This document shows, piece after piece, positions 44,664 to 53,144 of a DNA stretch of 64,000 nt. Below the pieces are notes generated by a model. It was not told the DNA's origin, did no database searches, and saw only the letters and a program-made list of their open reading frames with translations. The stretch comes from Tenacibaculum larymnensis. GTDB lineage: Bacteria; Bacteroidota; Bacteroidia; Flavobacteriales; Flavobacteriaceae. Both the position numbers and the translations under genes were made by a program. Location: NCBI RefSeq assembly GCF_028829235.1, contig NZ_JAIWJY010000012.1, positions 37,261 to 101,260 on the forward strand, given 5' to 3'. Each line of letters opens with the position of its first letter. The stretch's first letter is position 1.

Positions 44664-45989
44664 ATGCCGTTAAAAAAAGAAAATATATTAATAGTAGATG
44701 ATGATGTTCATATTTTAGAATTGTTACATCGACATTTACAGTCTTGGAATTATCATACCTACAAGGCGGTATCGGTTAAAGAAGCAGTTACAATTTTAAG
44801 AGATACACCAATTGATTTGTTAATTACAGATTTAAAAATGCCTGAAGTTGATGGTTTCGAGTTAGTTAAATTTGTCTCGGAGCATTATCCAAAGCTACCA
44901 AAACTTATTGTAACAGGATATCCATCTGTTCAAGATTCACTAGAGGCAATTAAGTCAGGTGTAGTAGCATATCTAACGAAACCGTTTACTAAAAACGAGT
45001 TGAAAACGGCAATGGATGATGCATTAGCAAAATCAGGAATAAGTAAGAAAAGTGCTGCTCAAAAAAAAGAGAAGAAAGACTTTTATGGAGACATGATAGG
45101 GGCCTCAGAAAAGATTAATGAAATTTTCCAAATAATAGATCGAGTTAAAAATAATAAAGCTACAGTTTCTATTAAAGGTGAAAGCGGTACAGGTAAAGAA
45201 TTAGTAGCAAGAGCAATACACTATGAAGGTAAGTTTGCTAAAGGGCCATATATAGCTGTAAACTGTGGGGCAATTCCTGAAAATTTATTAGAATCTGAAT
45301 TATTTGGTTATGTAAAAGGTGCCTTTACAGGAGCAGAAAGTAATAGGAATGGTTTTTTTCAAGCAGCAAATGGAGGAACTATTTTTTTAGATGAAATAGG
45401 TAATGCTTCTTTAAATGTACAATCTAAATTATTAAGAGTTTTACAAGAAAAAGAAGTTGTAAAGGTTGGGGCTCAAAAAGCAGAAAAAGTTGACGTTAGA
45501 GTTATTGCAGCAACAAACAATAACCTAAAGGAAATGATTCAAAAAGGAACATTTCGAGAAGATCTGTTCTATAGATTAACAGTTGTTGAAATAGAGGTGC
45601 CACCTTTAAGAGAAAGGAAAGAGGATATTTCTATGTTGGTGGAAAAGTTTCTATTTAAATATGGAATAGAGTACAAGGATAGATTCATAAAAATAAGTCC
45701 CAAAGCTACAGATATACTTCAAAGATACAATTGGCCTGGAAATATAAGAGAGTTAGAAAATATAATACAACGTGCGGTAATTATGTGTGATCGTACAGTA
45801 GAGGTAGAGCACTTACCCGATTCATTAAAATATAATGTTGATTTTTCTGAAGAAGGATTGATTTCTTTAAAAGAAATGGAAAAGCGTCACATACAACATG
45901 TATTAAATGCAACTAATAATAATAAAACAAAAGCAGCAAAAATTCTCCAAATAGATCGTAAGACACTGCGAGAAAAGTTAAAAGAATAA
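44664..45989 (+). CDS. Sigma-54-dependent response regulator (NtrC/AtoC type)
   Basis: 441 residues. Receiver domain with Asp56 in LLITDLKMPEVDG; AAA+ domain with Walker A IKGESGTGKELVARAIH, the sigma-54 contact loop ELFGYVKGAFTGAE, Walker B GGTIFLDEIG, VRVIAATN and FREDLFYRL; C-terminal Fis-like helix-turn-helix NNNKTKAAKILQIDRKTLREKL. It would open sigma-54 promoters after phosphorylation by the preceding kinase. A well-formed sigma-54 promoter lies 140 bases past its stop, upstream of the CxxC protein and gdhA. Confidence 0.96.
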   Translation: MPLKKENILIVDDDVHILELLHRHLQSWNYHTYKAVSVKEAVTILRDTPIDLLITDLKMPEVDGFELVKFVSEHYPKLPKLIVTGYPSVQDSLEAIKSGVVAYLTKPFTKNELKTAMDDALAKSGISKKSAAQKKEKKDFYGDMIGASEKINEIFQIIDRVKNNKATVSIKGESGTGKELVARAIHYEGKFAKGPYIAVNCGAIPENLLESELFGYVKGAFTGAESNRNGFFQAANGGTIFLDEIGNASLNVQSKLLRVLQEKEVVKVGAQKAEKVDVRVIAATNNNLKEMIQKGTFREDLFYRLTVVEIEVPPLRERKEDISMLVEKFLFKYGIEYKDRFIKISPKATDILQRYNWPGNIRELENIIQRAVIMCDRTVEVEHLPDSLKYNVDFSEEGLISLKEMEKRHIQHVLNATNNNKTKAAKILQIDRKTLREKLKE

Positions 45990-46009
45990 AACATCTTTTT
46001 TGAGAGTTT

Positions 46010-46029
46010 TTTCTCCACATGAGGAGAAA
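46010..46029. promoter_or_regulatory. Candidate enhancer site for the sigma-54 regulator
   Basis: Inverted repeat TTTCTCC-N6-GGAGAAA about 100 bases upstream of the -24/-12 promoter, a usual distance for NtrC-type activators. No T run follows directly, so a terminator is less likely. Assignment rests on position and symmetry. Confidence 0.45.
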
Positions 46030-46125
46030 TTCCCCACTTTAACTTTATAAGTAAATTTTAAAGAAACTTCTGAGTCCTATATGAATAAAGGGATTTAGAG
46101 GTTTTCTGCTTTTTTGGCATGTTTG

Positions 46126-46142
46126 TCGGCATGCCATTTGCC
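46126..46142 (+). promoter_or_regulatory. Sigma-54 (-24/-12) promoter
   Basis: TCGGCATGCCATTTGCC: GG at 46128-46129 and GC at 46140-46141 are separated by exactly 10 bases, and both blocks agree with TGGCAC-N5-TTGCA apart from two changes. Transcription would start near 46153, about 20 bases before the 59-residue gene. Confidence 0.75.
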
Positions 46143-46173
46143 TTTATAGGTAAAAATAAAATAAATGTAATTT

Positions 46174-46353
46174 ATGAATACGAATCCTTTTAATATTTGT
46201 CCATCATGTATAGAAGTAGATACATGTGTGTTAACCAAATCTAAAGAAAAGGTATGGTCGTGTAGTGAGTATAATGAGGTGAGTGAAATAGTAGAGAAAG
46301 AGAAGAAAGAAGAGGCAGTTGTAAGCCTAGAAATACAAGTTCAAACCGCTTAA
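46174..46353 (+). CDS. Small CxxC protein (59 residues) ahead of glutamate dehydrogenase
   Basis: An ATG frame of 59 codons plus stop, start chosen 20 bases after the predicted sigma-54 start point. The N-terminal half holds NICPSCIEVDTCVLTKSKEK and VWSCSEY: four Cys as C-x2-C-x5-C-x11-C, suggesting a metal- or redox-binding knuckle. The C-terminal half is Glu/Lys/Val-rich. I do not recognise a family. Strong codon use like the neighbours, the start position and the stop 29 bases before gdhA support a real gene, the first of the sigma-54 transcript. Confidence 0.72.
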   Translation: MNTNPFNICPSCIEVDTCVLTKSKEKVWSCSEYNEVSEIVEKEKKEEAVVSLEIQVQTA

Positions 46354-46382
46354 GAAAAGAAAAACTTACTAATAAATAAAGT

Positions 46383-47741
46383 ATGAATAATACAAAAAGT
46401 AAAGTATCAGAAAGTAAAATAAATTCAAACATAAGTGAGATGACATTAACCAAAGAATTAAAAAAACCAGCGAAGCGAAAGAATGCTAGAGGGATGGTTG
46501 ATAATGTATTAGAGCAGTTTAATAGTGCATCTGATCAAATTGGTTTACACCCTAATATTCGTAAAATATTAAGTATTACGAATAACGAAATCATTGTTAA
46601 TTTTCCTGTGAAGATGGATAATGGTGATGTTGAAATTTTTCAAGGATATCGTGTACAGCACAACAATGCTTTGGGACCATATAAAGGAGGTTTACGTTAC
46701 CATCCAACGGTAGATATAGATGCAGCAAGAGCTCTGGCTATGTGGATGACATGGAAAACATCTTTGGCAGGTTTACCATATGGTGGAGGTAAAGGAGGTA
46801 TACAAATTGATCCTACTAAATATTCAAAAGATGAATTAGAACGAATTACAAGACGTTTTACGTTTGCTTTAGGTGATAATATTGGGCCAGAACATGATAT
46901 TCCTGCTCCAGATGTAAACACAAACGTTCAAACTATGGCGTGGATGGCAGATACGTATATGAGTACTAAGGCTCCTGCAGAACGTTCAATGAATCAACAT
47001 GTAGTTACAGGAAAACCAATTGGTAGTGGAGGTTTAGAAGGAAGAGACAGAGCTACAGGTTACGGAGTGTTCCTAACAATTAAGTTTTGGATAGAAGAAA
47101 ATAACCAAACCTTAGAAGGTAAAACCTTTATCGTTCAAGGCTTTGGAAATGTAGGGTATTGGGCTGCTTATTTCTTAGAAAAAGAAGGAGCAAAAATGAC
47201 AGGAGTTCAAGATGCTTACGGAAGTATTCAAAATACAAGTGGAATTAAGGTAGAAGACCTTTTCAACTATACAAAAGCTAATAACGGAAGTTTAGTTGGG
47301 TACCCAGAGTCAACAGAGATAGAAAAGGAAGACTTCTTTGCTATTGACTGTGATATTTGTATTCCTGCTGCTTTAGGGAACCAAATAACTGAAGATAACG
47401 CACACTTAATTAAAGCTAATTTAATAGCAGAAGGCGCAAATGGACCTATAAATGTAGAAGGAGAAAAAATCCTTTTAGAAAAAGGAGTAACAATAATTCC
47501 TGATATATTATGTAATTCAGGTGGTGTAATTACTAGTTACTTTGAATGGCTTCAAAACCGTAATGGTGAGTTATGGAATATGGAAGAGGTTATTGTACGA
47601 TTAGATAAGAAACTAAAAGATTCATATACCAGAGTTTCAGACTATGCAAAATTAGAAGGTGTAGATATGCGAAAAGCAGCTTACTGTATAGCTATACAGC
47701 GTATTGAAAAGGCTTATGTTCAACGAGGTATTTTTCCATAA
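46383..47741 (+). CDS. gdhA: Glutamate dehydrogenase
   Basis: 452 residues. The substrate block GPYKGGLRYHPTVDIDAARALAMWMTWK, catalytic-lysine region GLPYGGGKGGI, MAWMADTY, the Rossmann motif VQGFGNVG and GANGPI are diagnostic of Glu/Leu/Phe/Val dehydrogenases. It interconverts glutamate and 2-oxoglutarate plus ammonia. The first 37 residues are charged and non-conserved; an ATG at 46494 would give the normal family start, so the exact start is open. Located behind a sigma-54 promoter and an NtrC-type regulator, so nitrogen or carbon control is expected. Confidence 0.95.
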   Translation: MNNTKSKVSESKINSNISEMTLTKELKKPAKRKNARGMVDNVLEQFNSASDQIGLHPNIRKILSITNNEIIVNFPVKMDNGDVEIFQGYRVQHNNALGPYKGGLRYHPTVDIDAARALAMWMTWKTSLAGLPYGGGKGGIQIDPTKYSKDELERITRRFTFALGDNIGPEHDIPAPDVNTNVQTMAWMADTYMSTKAPAERSMNQHVVTGKPIGSGGLEGRDRATGYGVFLTIKFWIEENNQTLEGKTFIVQGFGNVGYWAAYFLEKEGAKMTGVQDAYGSIQNTSGIKVEDLFNYTKANNGSLVGYPESTEIEKEDFFAIDCDICIPAALGNQITEDNAHLIKANLIAEGANGPINVEGEKILLEKGVTIIPDILCNSGGVITSYFEWLQNRNGELWNMEEVIVRLDKKLKDSYTRVSDYAKLEGVDMRKAAYCIAIQRIEKAYVQRGIFP

Positions 47742-47752
47742 AAAGAAGTAAA

Positions 47753-48172
47753 ATGAAACACGGAAGTTTAGTTTTAGAGAAAAAAGAGTATGTGTACATT
47801 AAGAGTTTGCTAAATGTTTCAGAGCATACTGAAGAAGGTAAAGTACAAACATCACTAGATAAGTTTGCTGAAGAATTAAAATCGGCTAAAATTTTAGATG
47901 AAGAAGAAATGTTAGATGATGTGGTACGATTGAATACTGTTGTGACTATAACTTCTGGAGATGATTGGAAAAAAACTATTCAGATTGTAAAACCAACTGA
48001 AAAGGATTTAAAAAACAACAAGATTTCCATTTTAACACCAATAGGCATAGCTTTATTTGGTTATGCTTTAAACGATGTAGTTCACTGGGATTTACCAGGA
48101 GGAAGGAAAGAAGTTGAAATTTTAAAAGTAACTCAAAAAGAGGGGGAAGAGAGTTTTAGTACCTTAATTTAA
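47753..48172 (+). CDS. GreA/GreB/Rnk-family protein without the GreA coiled coil
   Basis: 139 residues. The C-terminal two thirds fit the FKBP-like GreAB-C domain: VVRLNTVVTITS, IQIVKPTEKDLKNNKISILTPIGIALFGYALNDVVHWDLPGG. The N-terminal part is short and lacks the long acidic-tip hairpin that lets GreA cleave backtracked RNA. In layout it is closer to Rnk, which binds RNA polymerase. Third gene of the predicted sigma-54 transcript, 11 bases after gdhA. Confidence 0.85.
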   Translation: MKHGSLVLEKKEYVYIKSLLNVSEHTEEGKVQTSLDKFAEELKSAKILDEEEMLDDVVRLNTVVTITSGDDWKKTIQIVKPTEKDLKNNKISILTPIGIALFGYALNDVVHWDLPGGRKEVEILKVTQKEGEESFSTLI

Positions 48173-48182
48173 AGACAAAGAA

Positions 48183-48569
48183 ATGACACATAATAATCAC
48201 GGTAGCGATATAGATGTAGTACATAAATATAACCATGTAGAGTTAAAAGGATGGGTAGACCAATTACAATATATTAATAAAGAAATTGACAATCTTTTAA
48301 GCTTGCATGAATACTCTTTAATAAATAAAGCCATTTCTGAAGAAACATTGAAGCTTTTTTCTGAGAGAAAAAAAATAAACAATGAGCTTTATAAAACTGT
48401 TTTGTCATACTCAAATACCTATGTTAACGTAGCGGAGTGTGATGATATTCAGTGTGACATGGCTTATTTAGGAGAGTACGATAGGTTACGTGAGAATTAT
48501 CACAATAATTTGGAAGCTTACCAAAAACTTAAAGACAAGTTTTTTGAGGAAGTTTTACTAAAAGAATAG
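48183..48569 (+). CDS. Coiled-coil protein, unknown function
   Basis: 128 residues, largely helical, with heptad-like stretches (VDQLQYINKEIDNLLSLHEYSL; YDRLRENYHNNLEAYQKLKDKF), two Cys in AECDDIQCDMAYLG, and no signal peptide. I recognise no family. It starts 10 bases after the Gre/Rnk-like gene and is followed by a strong terminator, so it closes the same transcript as gdhA. Confidence 0.75.
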   Translation: MTHNNHGSDIDVVHKYNHVELKGWVDQLQYINKEIDNLLSLHEYSLINKAISEETLKLFSERKKINNELYKTVLSYSNTYVNVAECDDIQCDMAYLGEYDRLRENYHNNLEAYQKLKDKFFEEVLLKE

Positions 48570-48612
48570 CATTCTTGCAAAGCAAGTATGTTAGATTTGT
48601 AGAGTTAGTTGT

Positions 48613-48648
48613 AAAACCTTGGAATCATGTAGTTCCAAGGTTTTTTTA
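48613..48648 (+). terminator. Intrinsic terminator of the gdhA transcript
   Basis: Arms AAAACCTTGGAA and TTCCAAGGTTTT with an 8-base loop and a T7 run; 44 bases past the last stop. Confidence 0.88.
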
Positions 48649-48653
48649 TATAA

Positions 48654-50333
48654 TTAAACAGTCAGTTCACTTAATTGTTGTTTTCTGAAATCAGAAGGTG
48701 TAAACCCAGTATGATTTTTAAAAACACGGTTAAAGGAGGTTTTACTTTTAAAACCAGCTTCGTAGGCAATTGCTAAGATTTTATAATCTTTATAATCAGG
48801 ATCTTTCATTATCTTTTGTGCTTCGTTTACTCTATACAGGTTGATGAACTGATAAAAATTTTGATCGAAACAAAGGTTTAAAACTTCAGATAGGTGGTGC
48901 TTGCTCATAGAGAGTTTAGAAGCTAATTCTGATTGATTAATTTCAAAATCAAGATAAGGTTTTTTTGTCTCCATGTAATCAAGAATCAATTTCATGTAGT
49001 AATCTTTATCTTCTTCTGTTAAAGAAGAATTTTTGTACTGAACAGTTTTAGGAGATTGTTCTTTTTTTACAGTGGCAAACTCTAGCATTTTGGCTTTTAA
49101 AGCTTTGTTTTCGTTTTGAAGTAAGGAATTTATTTTTTTAAATATCTCACGGTCAGCTTCAATAGTTTTCTTTTTGCGGATATAAAAAAAGAGTAATCCT
49201 CCTAAAAAAACAATTGAAACTCCGCCACCAATAAGCAAATTACTTTTTTTATTCTCAATAGAAGCTAAAGAGTTTAATTTTGATTCTATATTCTGTTTTT
49301 CAGTATCGGAATCATGTTTCAAATCAAGAAGAGCAGCATTTGACTGTTCTTTTAATAAAACCTTCATTATTTCAGCATAACTTTCCTGTTCTTTATGAGA
49401 GTTTTTAAAATCACCTAATAACTTATAAGCTTTAGCTAAGTGTAAGTGGGCTTCCTTTTCTAGCTCAAGATCTTTTCTATTAGTAGCTATAACTAAAACT
49501 TCATTTAATAAAGGTATAGCTTTGTTAGCTTCTAGTTTTTTAACGTAAGACATTCCTAAATTAAGGAGAGCAACAGGTCTTTTAGGTAATCCGTTTTTTT
49601 TAGAGTATGCTAATGATTCTTTAGCTGTTTTTATAACCTTGTCCCACTTTTCTTGTTGAAAATAAGAATACCCAATATTATCAAGAGCAGTATTAACAGC
49701 TTGAACATTGTTTATGCTTTCAGCTAAGGTTTTCATTTTATGTAAATAGGCTAATGCTTTCTCGTAATTTTCTTTTTTAGTATAGCTGTTGCCTAGTCCG
49801 TTGTATGCCGCTAGTTTAATAATATCAGATACATTATTTTTTTCAGTCAAAGCAAGTACTTTTTCCATGTAAGTAATTACTTTATCAGGCTTGTCTATTT
49901 GACTGTAAACATTAGCAAGATTAACTAATATGTTAATTTCTGTTACTTCGTTATTGAGGTTAGCTTTATTAAAATCAAGAGCTTTATGGAACTCTACAAG
50001 AGCTTTTTCATAGGAATCAGTAACATTATAGTAGATACCATGATTTATAATAGATTTTATTTCTACGTCTTTTAACTCTTTAAAATTTTGAGTAATTAAT
50101 AAAATAGAATCGTTATACTTTTTAAAATCTTCAACATTAGCTTTATTATAGGCTTCTCGAGAGAGGTTTAGGTAGTAGTTACACTTTTTTTTAGCTAAAT
50201 CAATATTAGCTATGGTGTTGTTATGTGAAGGCTGACTCTCTTGGGCTTGGATAATAAAAGAAGAAAGTAATAATACACAAAAAACAAAGTAATGTATAGT
50301 TTTTAGCTTTGAGATAGGGGAATTAATTATCAT
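48654..50333 (-). CDS. Membrane-anchored TPR protein with AraC-type DNA-binding domain
   Basis: 559 residues. Signal/anchor at residues 10-30, TPR repeats over about 35-330 (ALVEFHKALDFNKANLNNE, AYNGLGNSYTKKENYEKALAYLHKM), one membrane helix near 370 (LLIGGGVSIVFLGGLLFFYI), a short coiled coil, and a C-terminal AraC domain: LASKLSMSKHHLSEVLN and LAIAYEAGFKSKTSFNRVFKNHTG. Such one-protein sensors, frequent in Bacteroidota, would carry periplasmic TPRs and a cytoplasmic DNA-binding end. Target and signal are unknown. Confidence 0.92.
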   Translation of the reverse strand: MIINSPISKLKTIHYFVFCVLLLSSFIIQAQESQPSHNNTIANIDLAKKKCNYYLNLSREAYNKANVEDFKKYNDSILLITQNFKELKDVEIKSIINHGIYYNVTDSYEKALVEFHKALDFNKANLNNEVTEINILVNLANVYSQIDKPDKVITYMEKVLALTEKNNVSDIIKLAAYNGLGNSYTKKENYEKALAYLHKMKTLAESINNVQAVNTALDNIGYSYFQQEKWDKVIKTAKESLAYSKKNGLPKRPVALLNLGMSYVKKLEANKAIPLLNEVLVIATNRKDLELEKEAHLHLAKAYKLLGDFKNSHKEQESYAEIMKVLLKEQSNAALLDLKHDSDTEKQNIESKLNSLASIENKKSNLLIGGGVSIVFLGGLLFFYIRKKKTIEADREIFKKINSLLQNENKALKAKMLEFATVKKEQSPKTVQYKNSSLTEEDKDYYMKLILDYMETKKPYLDFEINQSELASKLSMSKHHLSEVLNLCFDQNFYQFINLYRVNEAQKIMKDPDYKDYKILAIAYEAGFKSKTSFNRVFKNHTGFTPSDFRKQQLSELTV

Positions 50334-50385
50334 ACTAATTAAGTATTCTTATCAGCACTATTTCTAGTGAGTCATTGTAATAAAA

Positions 50386-50420
50386 AAATAAACACAAATG
50401 TAAGGTGTTTGTGTTTATTT
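50386..50420 (-). terminator. Intrinsic terminator after DUF2490 gene
   Basis: Arms AAATAAACACAAA and TTTGTGTTTATTT; on the minus strand a T7 run follows. It ends the methyltransferase-DUF2490 transcript. Confidence 0.75.
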
Positions 50421-50429
50421 TTCTAAAAA

Positions 50430-51149
50430 TTATAGTAAACTAAACTGTTTCTTTTTCTTTCTGAAATCAATTTTGTGAGATAGTTTTATCATTAAAGTAT
50501 GGTTGTTTTCAATACGGTTTTCTTTTATAATTATGTATTGATTCATATATCCTATACTTAATGCCAAAGCACTATTTAAAGGAATATCAACAGCACCATA
50601 AATTCTGTTTTGACTAAAATTTTTATTGTTTGCGTACTTGCCGACATCTAAAAATATTTGATTAGAGAATGATAAACCTATTATTGTTTTACCCTCTTTA
50701 GATCGTATGATTGGTGTTTTTGCACTAAATACTAATCGTAATCGGTGTCTTGTTCTGTCTTTCATGATACGCTGTTCTAATAGCACCCCATAATTAACGG
50801 AAACTTTTTTAATTTTATTTTTTATAGTAAAGTACTCATAAATACGATGCTCTATTCTTTTCTTAGGAACAGGGTGTGCTCCATAAGGAAAGAGAACTAC
50901 CCATTCATACCCAGCACCAAAACTTATATTTTTTAAGTAGTTATAACTTGTACCAAGTCTTAGTTTTGATTGTTGCCAATTCTTAACAAAATTATGTCTG
51001 CTCCAAGAGTATAAGGTTTCAATATTGAACTTTTCAGTTAACTGATACTTACCAGAATAATACCACCATGAATTAAACTGGTCGGCTTTTTGGGCATTAC
51101 TCTTAAAAACTATAAATAGAAATATCATAGCTAGCAACTTTTTCATCAT
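50430..51149 (-). CDS. DUF2490 outer-membrane protein
   Basis: 239 residues with a signal peptide ending at SNAQ and alternating hydrophobic strands rich in Tyr/Trp/Arg (FNIETLYSWSRHNFVKNWQQ, EWVVLFPYG, RHRLRLVFS). The pattern fits DUF2490, thought to be a beta barrel. Function unknown. It starts 3 bases after the methyltransferase stop on the same strand. Confidence 0.78.
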   Translation of the reverse strand: MMKKLLAMIFLFIVFKSNAQKADQFNSWWYYSGKYQLTEKFNIETLYSWSRHNFVKNWQQSKLRLGTSYNYLKNISFGAGYEWVVLFPYGAHPVPKKRIEHRIYEYFTIKNKIKKVSVNYGVLLEQRIMKDRTRHRLRLVFSAKTPIIRSKEGKTIIGLSFSNQIFLDVGKYANNKNFSQNRIYGAVDIPLNSALALSIGYMNQYIIIKENRIENNHTLMIKLSHKIDFRKKKKQFSLL

Positions 51150-51152
51150 TGC

Positions 51153-51788
51153 CTAGAGTTTTTTACCTATAAAGCGAATAACACTTCCTTTGCCATTGTG
51201 GGAATTTCCTTCATTCAAAAAAACTTCCTCTTCTTCTAAAACTTGAATTTCAAAACCAGTAAAATCTTGTTGTATTTGTTCTACTGAAAAAAGCATATCT
51301 ATATCTTTTGGCCCACCTATTTTTGGATTGTCATTCTGATATTTTAAATGATTTTTACTGAACGCTTCGAATATGATGTACCCTCCAGACTTAAGAAGTG
51401 TAACTAATTTTTGATGAATTGCAGAAATTTTCCAAGCTGTAAAATGAGCGTAGATTAAACCAATAGCATCAAAAGATTCTTTTGGAAATTCAAGGTTTTG
51501 TATATCGCCTACAATATACTGTAGATCTATACCAAATTCGTTGGCTAATTTTAGAGCTTTACTTTTTCCTTCAATGCTTAAATCAGTAGCAGTAACATCC
51601 CATCCTAGTTTGGAAGCATATACACCATTTCTGCCTTCTCCGTCAGCAGGTAATAAGATTTTTCCAGTTCTTATTTTTTGAAGCTCTTCTTTAAAAAATA
51701 AGTTGGGTTCTTTGCCATAGGCAAAGGTGGTGTTTTGATATTTTTCATTCCAAAACTCTTTATACTTTAAATCACCTTTTGTCATCAT
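51153..51788 (-). CDS. Class I SAM-dependent methyltransferase (TehB-like)
   Basis: 211 residues. The family opening FWNEKYQNTTFAYGKEPN, SAM-binding motif LLPADGEGRNGVYASKLGWDVTATDLS, and FDAIGLIYAHF, IIFEAFSKNH. These resemble the TehB/thiopurine methyltransferase-like group linked to tellurite or small-molecule methylation; the substrate cannot be stated. Two adjacent Met codons leave the start uncertain by one residue. Confidence 0.88.
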   Translation of the reverse strand: MMTKGDLKYKEFWNEKYQNTTFAYGKEPNLFFKEELQKIRTGKILLPADGEGRNGVYASKLGWDVTATDLSIEGKSKALKLANEFGIDLQYIVGDIQNLEFPKESFDAIGLIYAHFTAWKISAIHQKLVTLLKSGGYIIFEAFSKNHLKYQNDNPKIGGPKDIDMLFSVEQIQQDFTGFEIQVLEEEEVFLNEGNSHNGKGSVIRFIGKKL

Positions 51789-51868
51789 ATTTTAATTTGA
51801 TTTATATGATGTAAAAGTATATTTAGTCTAAGCCTCTAGGATAGGATAATTGTAAAGTAGTATTGTAC

Positions 51869-52732
51869 TTATGTTAGCTTTTTTCTGAAAGCTTCAGGAG
51901 AGTAACCAGTATGTTTCTTAAAAAAACGTATAAAATAAGAAACATCTTCATAGCCTAAATGATATGCTATTTGATTTATTTGATTGGAAGATGCTAAAAG
52001 ATACCTTTTAGATTCTAGTATAATTTGTTCATTAATAATTTCTGAAGCTGTTTTATCTAAAGTCTGTTTAGTTATAGTATTTAACTGGTAGTTAGATAGA
52101 TTTAACATACTAGCATATTTAGAAACTTGTTTTATACTAGTAATGTTTGTTTCTAATAAATGTAGAAATTTTTCAAGAGATTCTTGAATATATAGATCCT
52201 TAGTGTTAAAATCTTTATTGTTGGTGCTTTTTAACCTTAGTAGCTCTATAAAAAGAATATGAAGATTAGACTTTATAACTTCTTTATATGCTTCAGCTTT
52301 ATCCTTGTATTCTGAAAAAATAGAGGTCAATAAAGGGTTAATTCTTAAAAAAAAGTCTTCTTCTAGTTGATAGTAGTTTGAAGTACTTACTTTTTGTAAT
52401 AGAGAATTCATTCCTTTATCAAAAGGATAGTAAAAATCAGTATTAAACTGAATCATAAAACCTTCGCTGTTACTTTTTAATTCTAATTCGTGCACTTGAC
52501 CAGGGCGAACTATAAAAACAGTATAATCTGTAACATCATAACTAACAAAGTCTATTTCATGGTTTCCTATCCCTTTTTTAAATACTAAAAAGAAGTAAAA
52601 ATCGTGCCTGTGAAGCTCGTGAACCATATCTTTTCCGTTAAGAAGTTCCTGAAGATCCTTAATCATAAAATCACCAGATAGGTTAGGTTCTTTTTGAGTA
52701 GTCTTTAAATGTCTTACGGGGATGGTTTTCAT
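51869..52732 (-). CDS. AraC-family transcription regulator
   Basis: 287 residues. An N-terminal cupin-like sensing domain (DMVHELHRHDFYFFLVFKKGIGNHEIDF, FIVRPGQVHELEL) and a C-terminal pair of helix-turn-helices (VSKYASMLNLSNYQLNTITK; INQIAYHLGYEDVSYFIRFFKKHTGYSPEAFRK). It lies 80 bases upstream of the methyltransferase on the same strand, so it may regulate or precede that pair. Confidence 0.93.
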   Translation of the reverse strand: MKTIPVRHLKTTQKEPNLSGDFMIKDLQELLNGKDMVHELHRHDFYFFLVFKKGIGNHEIDFVSYDVTDYTVFIVRPGQVHELELKSNSEGFMIQFNTDFYYPFDKGMNSLLQKVSTSNYYQLEEDFFLRINPLLTSIFSEYKDKAEAYKEVIKSNLHILFIELLRLKSTNNKDFNTKDLYIQESLEKFLHLLETNITSIKQVSKYASMLNLSNYQLNTITKQTLDKTASEIINEQIILESKRYLLASSNQINQIAYHLGYEDVSYFIRFFKKHTGYSPEAFRKKLT

Positions 52733-52808
52733 GATATTAGAATGAAACTAAAGCAACACAAATTTAAGTAGAAAAAGAGCAAGGAATAATAAGTAATTCT
52801 AAAAAATA

Positions 52809-52846
52809 AAAAAGTCCTACAAATCATTTGATTTTTAGGACTTTTT
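52809..52846 (-). terminator. Terminator after tRNA-Pro
   Basis: Arms AAAAAGTCCTA and TAGGACTTTTT around a 16-base loop, 3 bases past the tRNA-Pro 3' end on the minus strand. Confidence 0.8.
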
Positions 52847-52848
52847 AG

Positions 52849-52923
52849 TCGGGGTGGCAGGATTCGAACCTGCGACCTCCTGCTCCCAAAGCAGGCGCGA
52901 TGACCGGGCTACGCTACACCCCG
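52849..52923 (-). tRNA. tRNA-Pro (anticodon TGG)
   Basis: Minus strand: acceptor CGGGGTG/CACCCCG, anticodon stem CCTGC/GCAGG around loop TTTGGGA (anticodon TGG), T arm with GGTTCGAATCC, discriminator A, no encoded CCA. Confidence 0.95.
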
Positions 52924-52969
52924 AAAAGTGTAAAATTCGTAGTGTAGTTTATCTCGAGTAAAATGAGAG

Positions 52970-52982
52970 GCTACACCCCGAA
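52970..52982. repeat. 13-bp copy of the tRNA-Pro 5' end
   Basis: GCTACACCCCGAA at 52970-52982 repeats exactly the bases 52913-52925 that cover the tRNA 5' acceptor end and D-arm start. It may be a fragment of a second, lost tRNA or a target-site scar. Confidence 0.6.
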
Positions 52983-53115
52983 TAATTGGGAATGCAAATG
53001 TAGAAAAAAAAAGCAAACAACAAATAAAAAAATGAAATATTTATTAAATAATTTGATTTTATAAGACGATAGTTAAAATATATTTAAAAGCAGATAACTA
53101 GAAATAAAAAAAAAT

Positions 53116-53123
53116 TACATTTG
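53116..53123 (+). promoter_or_regulatory. -7 promoter element candidate for trxB
   Basis: TACATTTG 21 bases before the trxB ATG, matching TAnnTTTG. No TTG stands at the -33 position, so the match is partial. Confidence 0.4.
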
Positions 53124-53144
53124 TAACTTCAAAAATTCAAGATA

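Noticed and set aside
50395..50402. TACATTTG (minus) as promoter of the TPR-AraC gene
   Set aside because: It is part of the left arm of the DUF2490 terminator hairpin and no -33 TTG is present.
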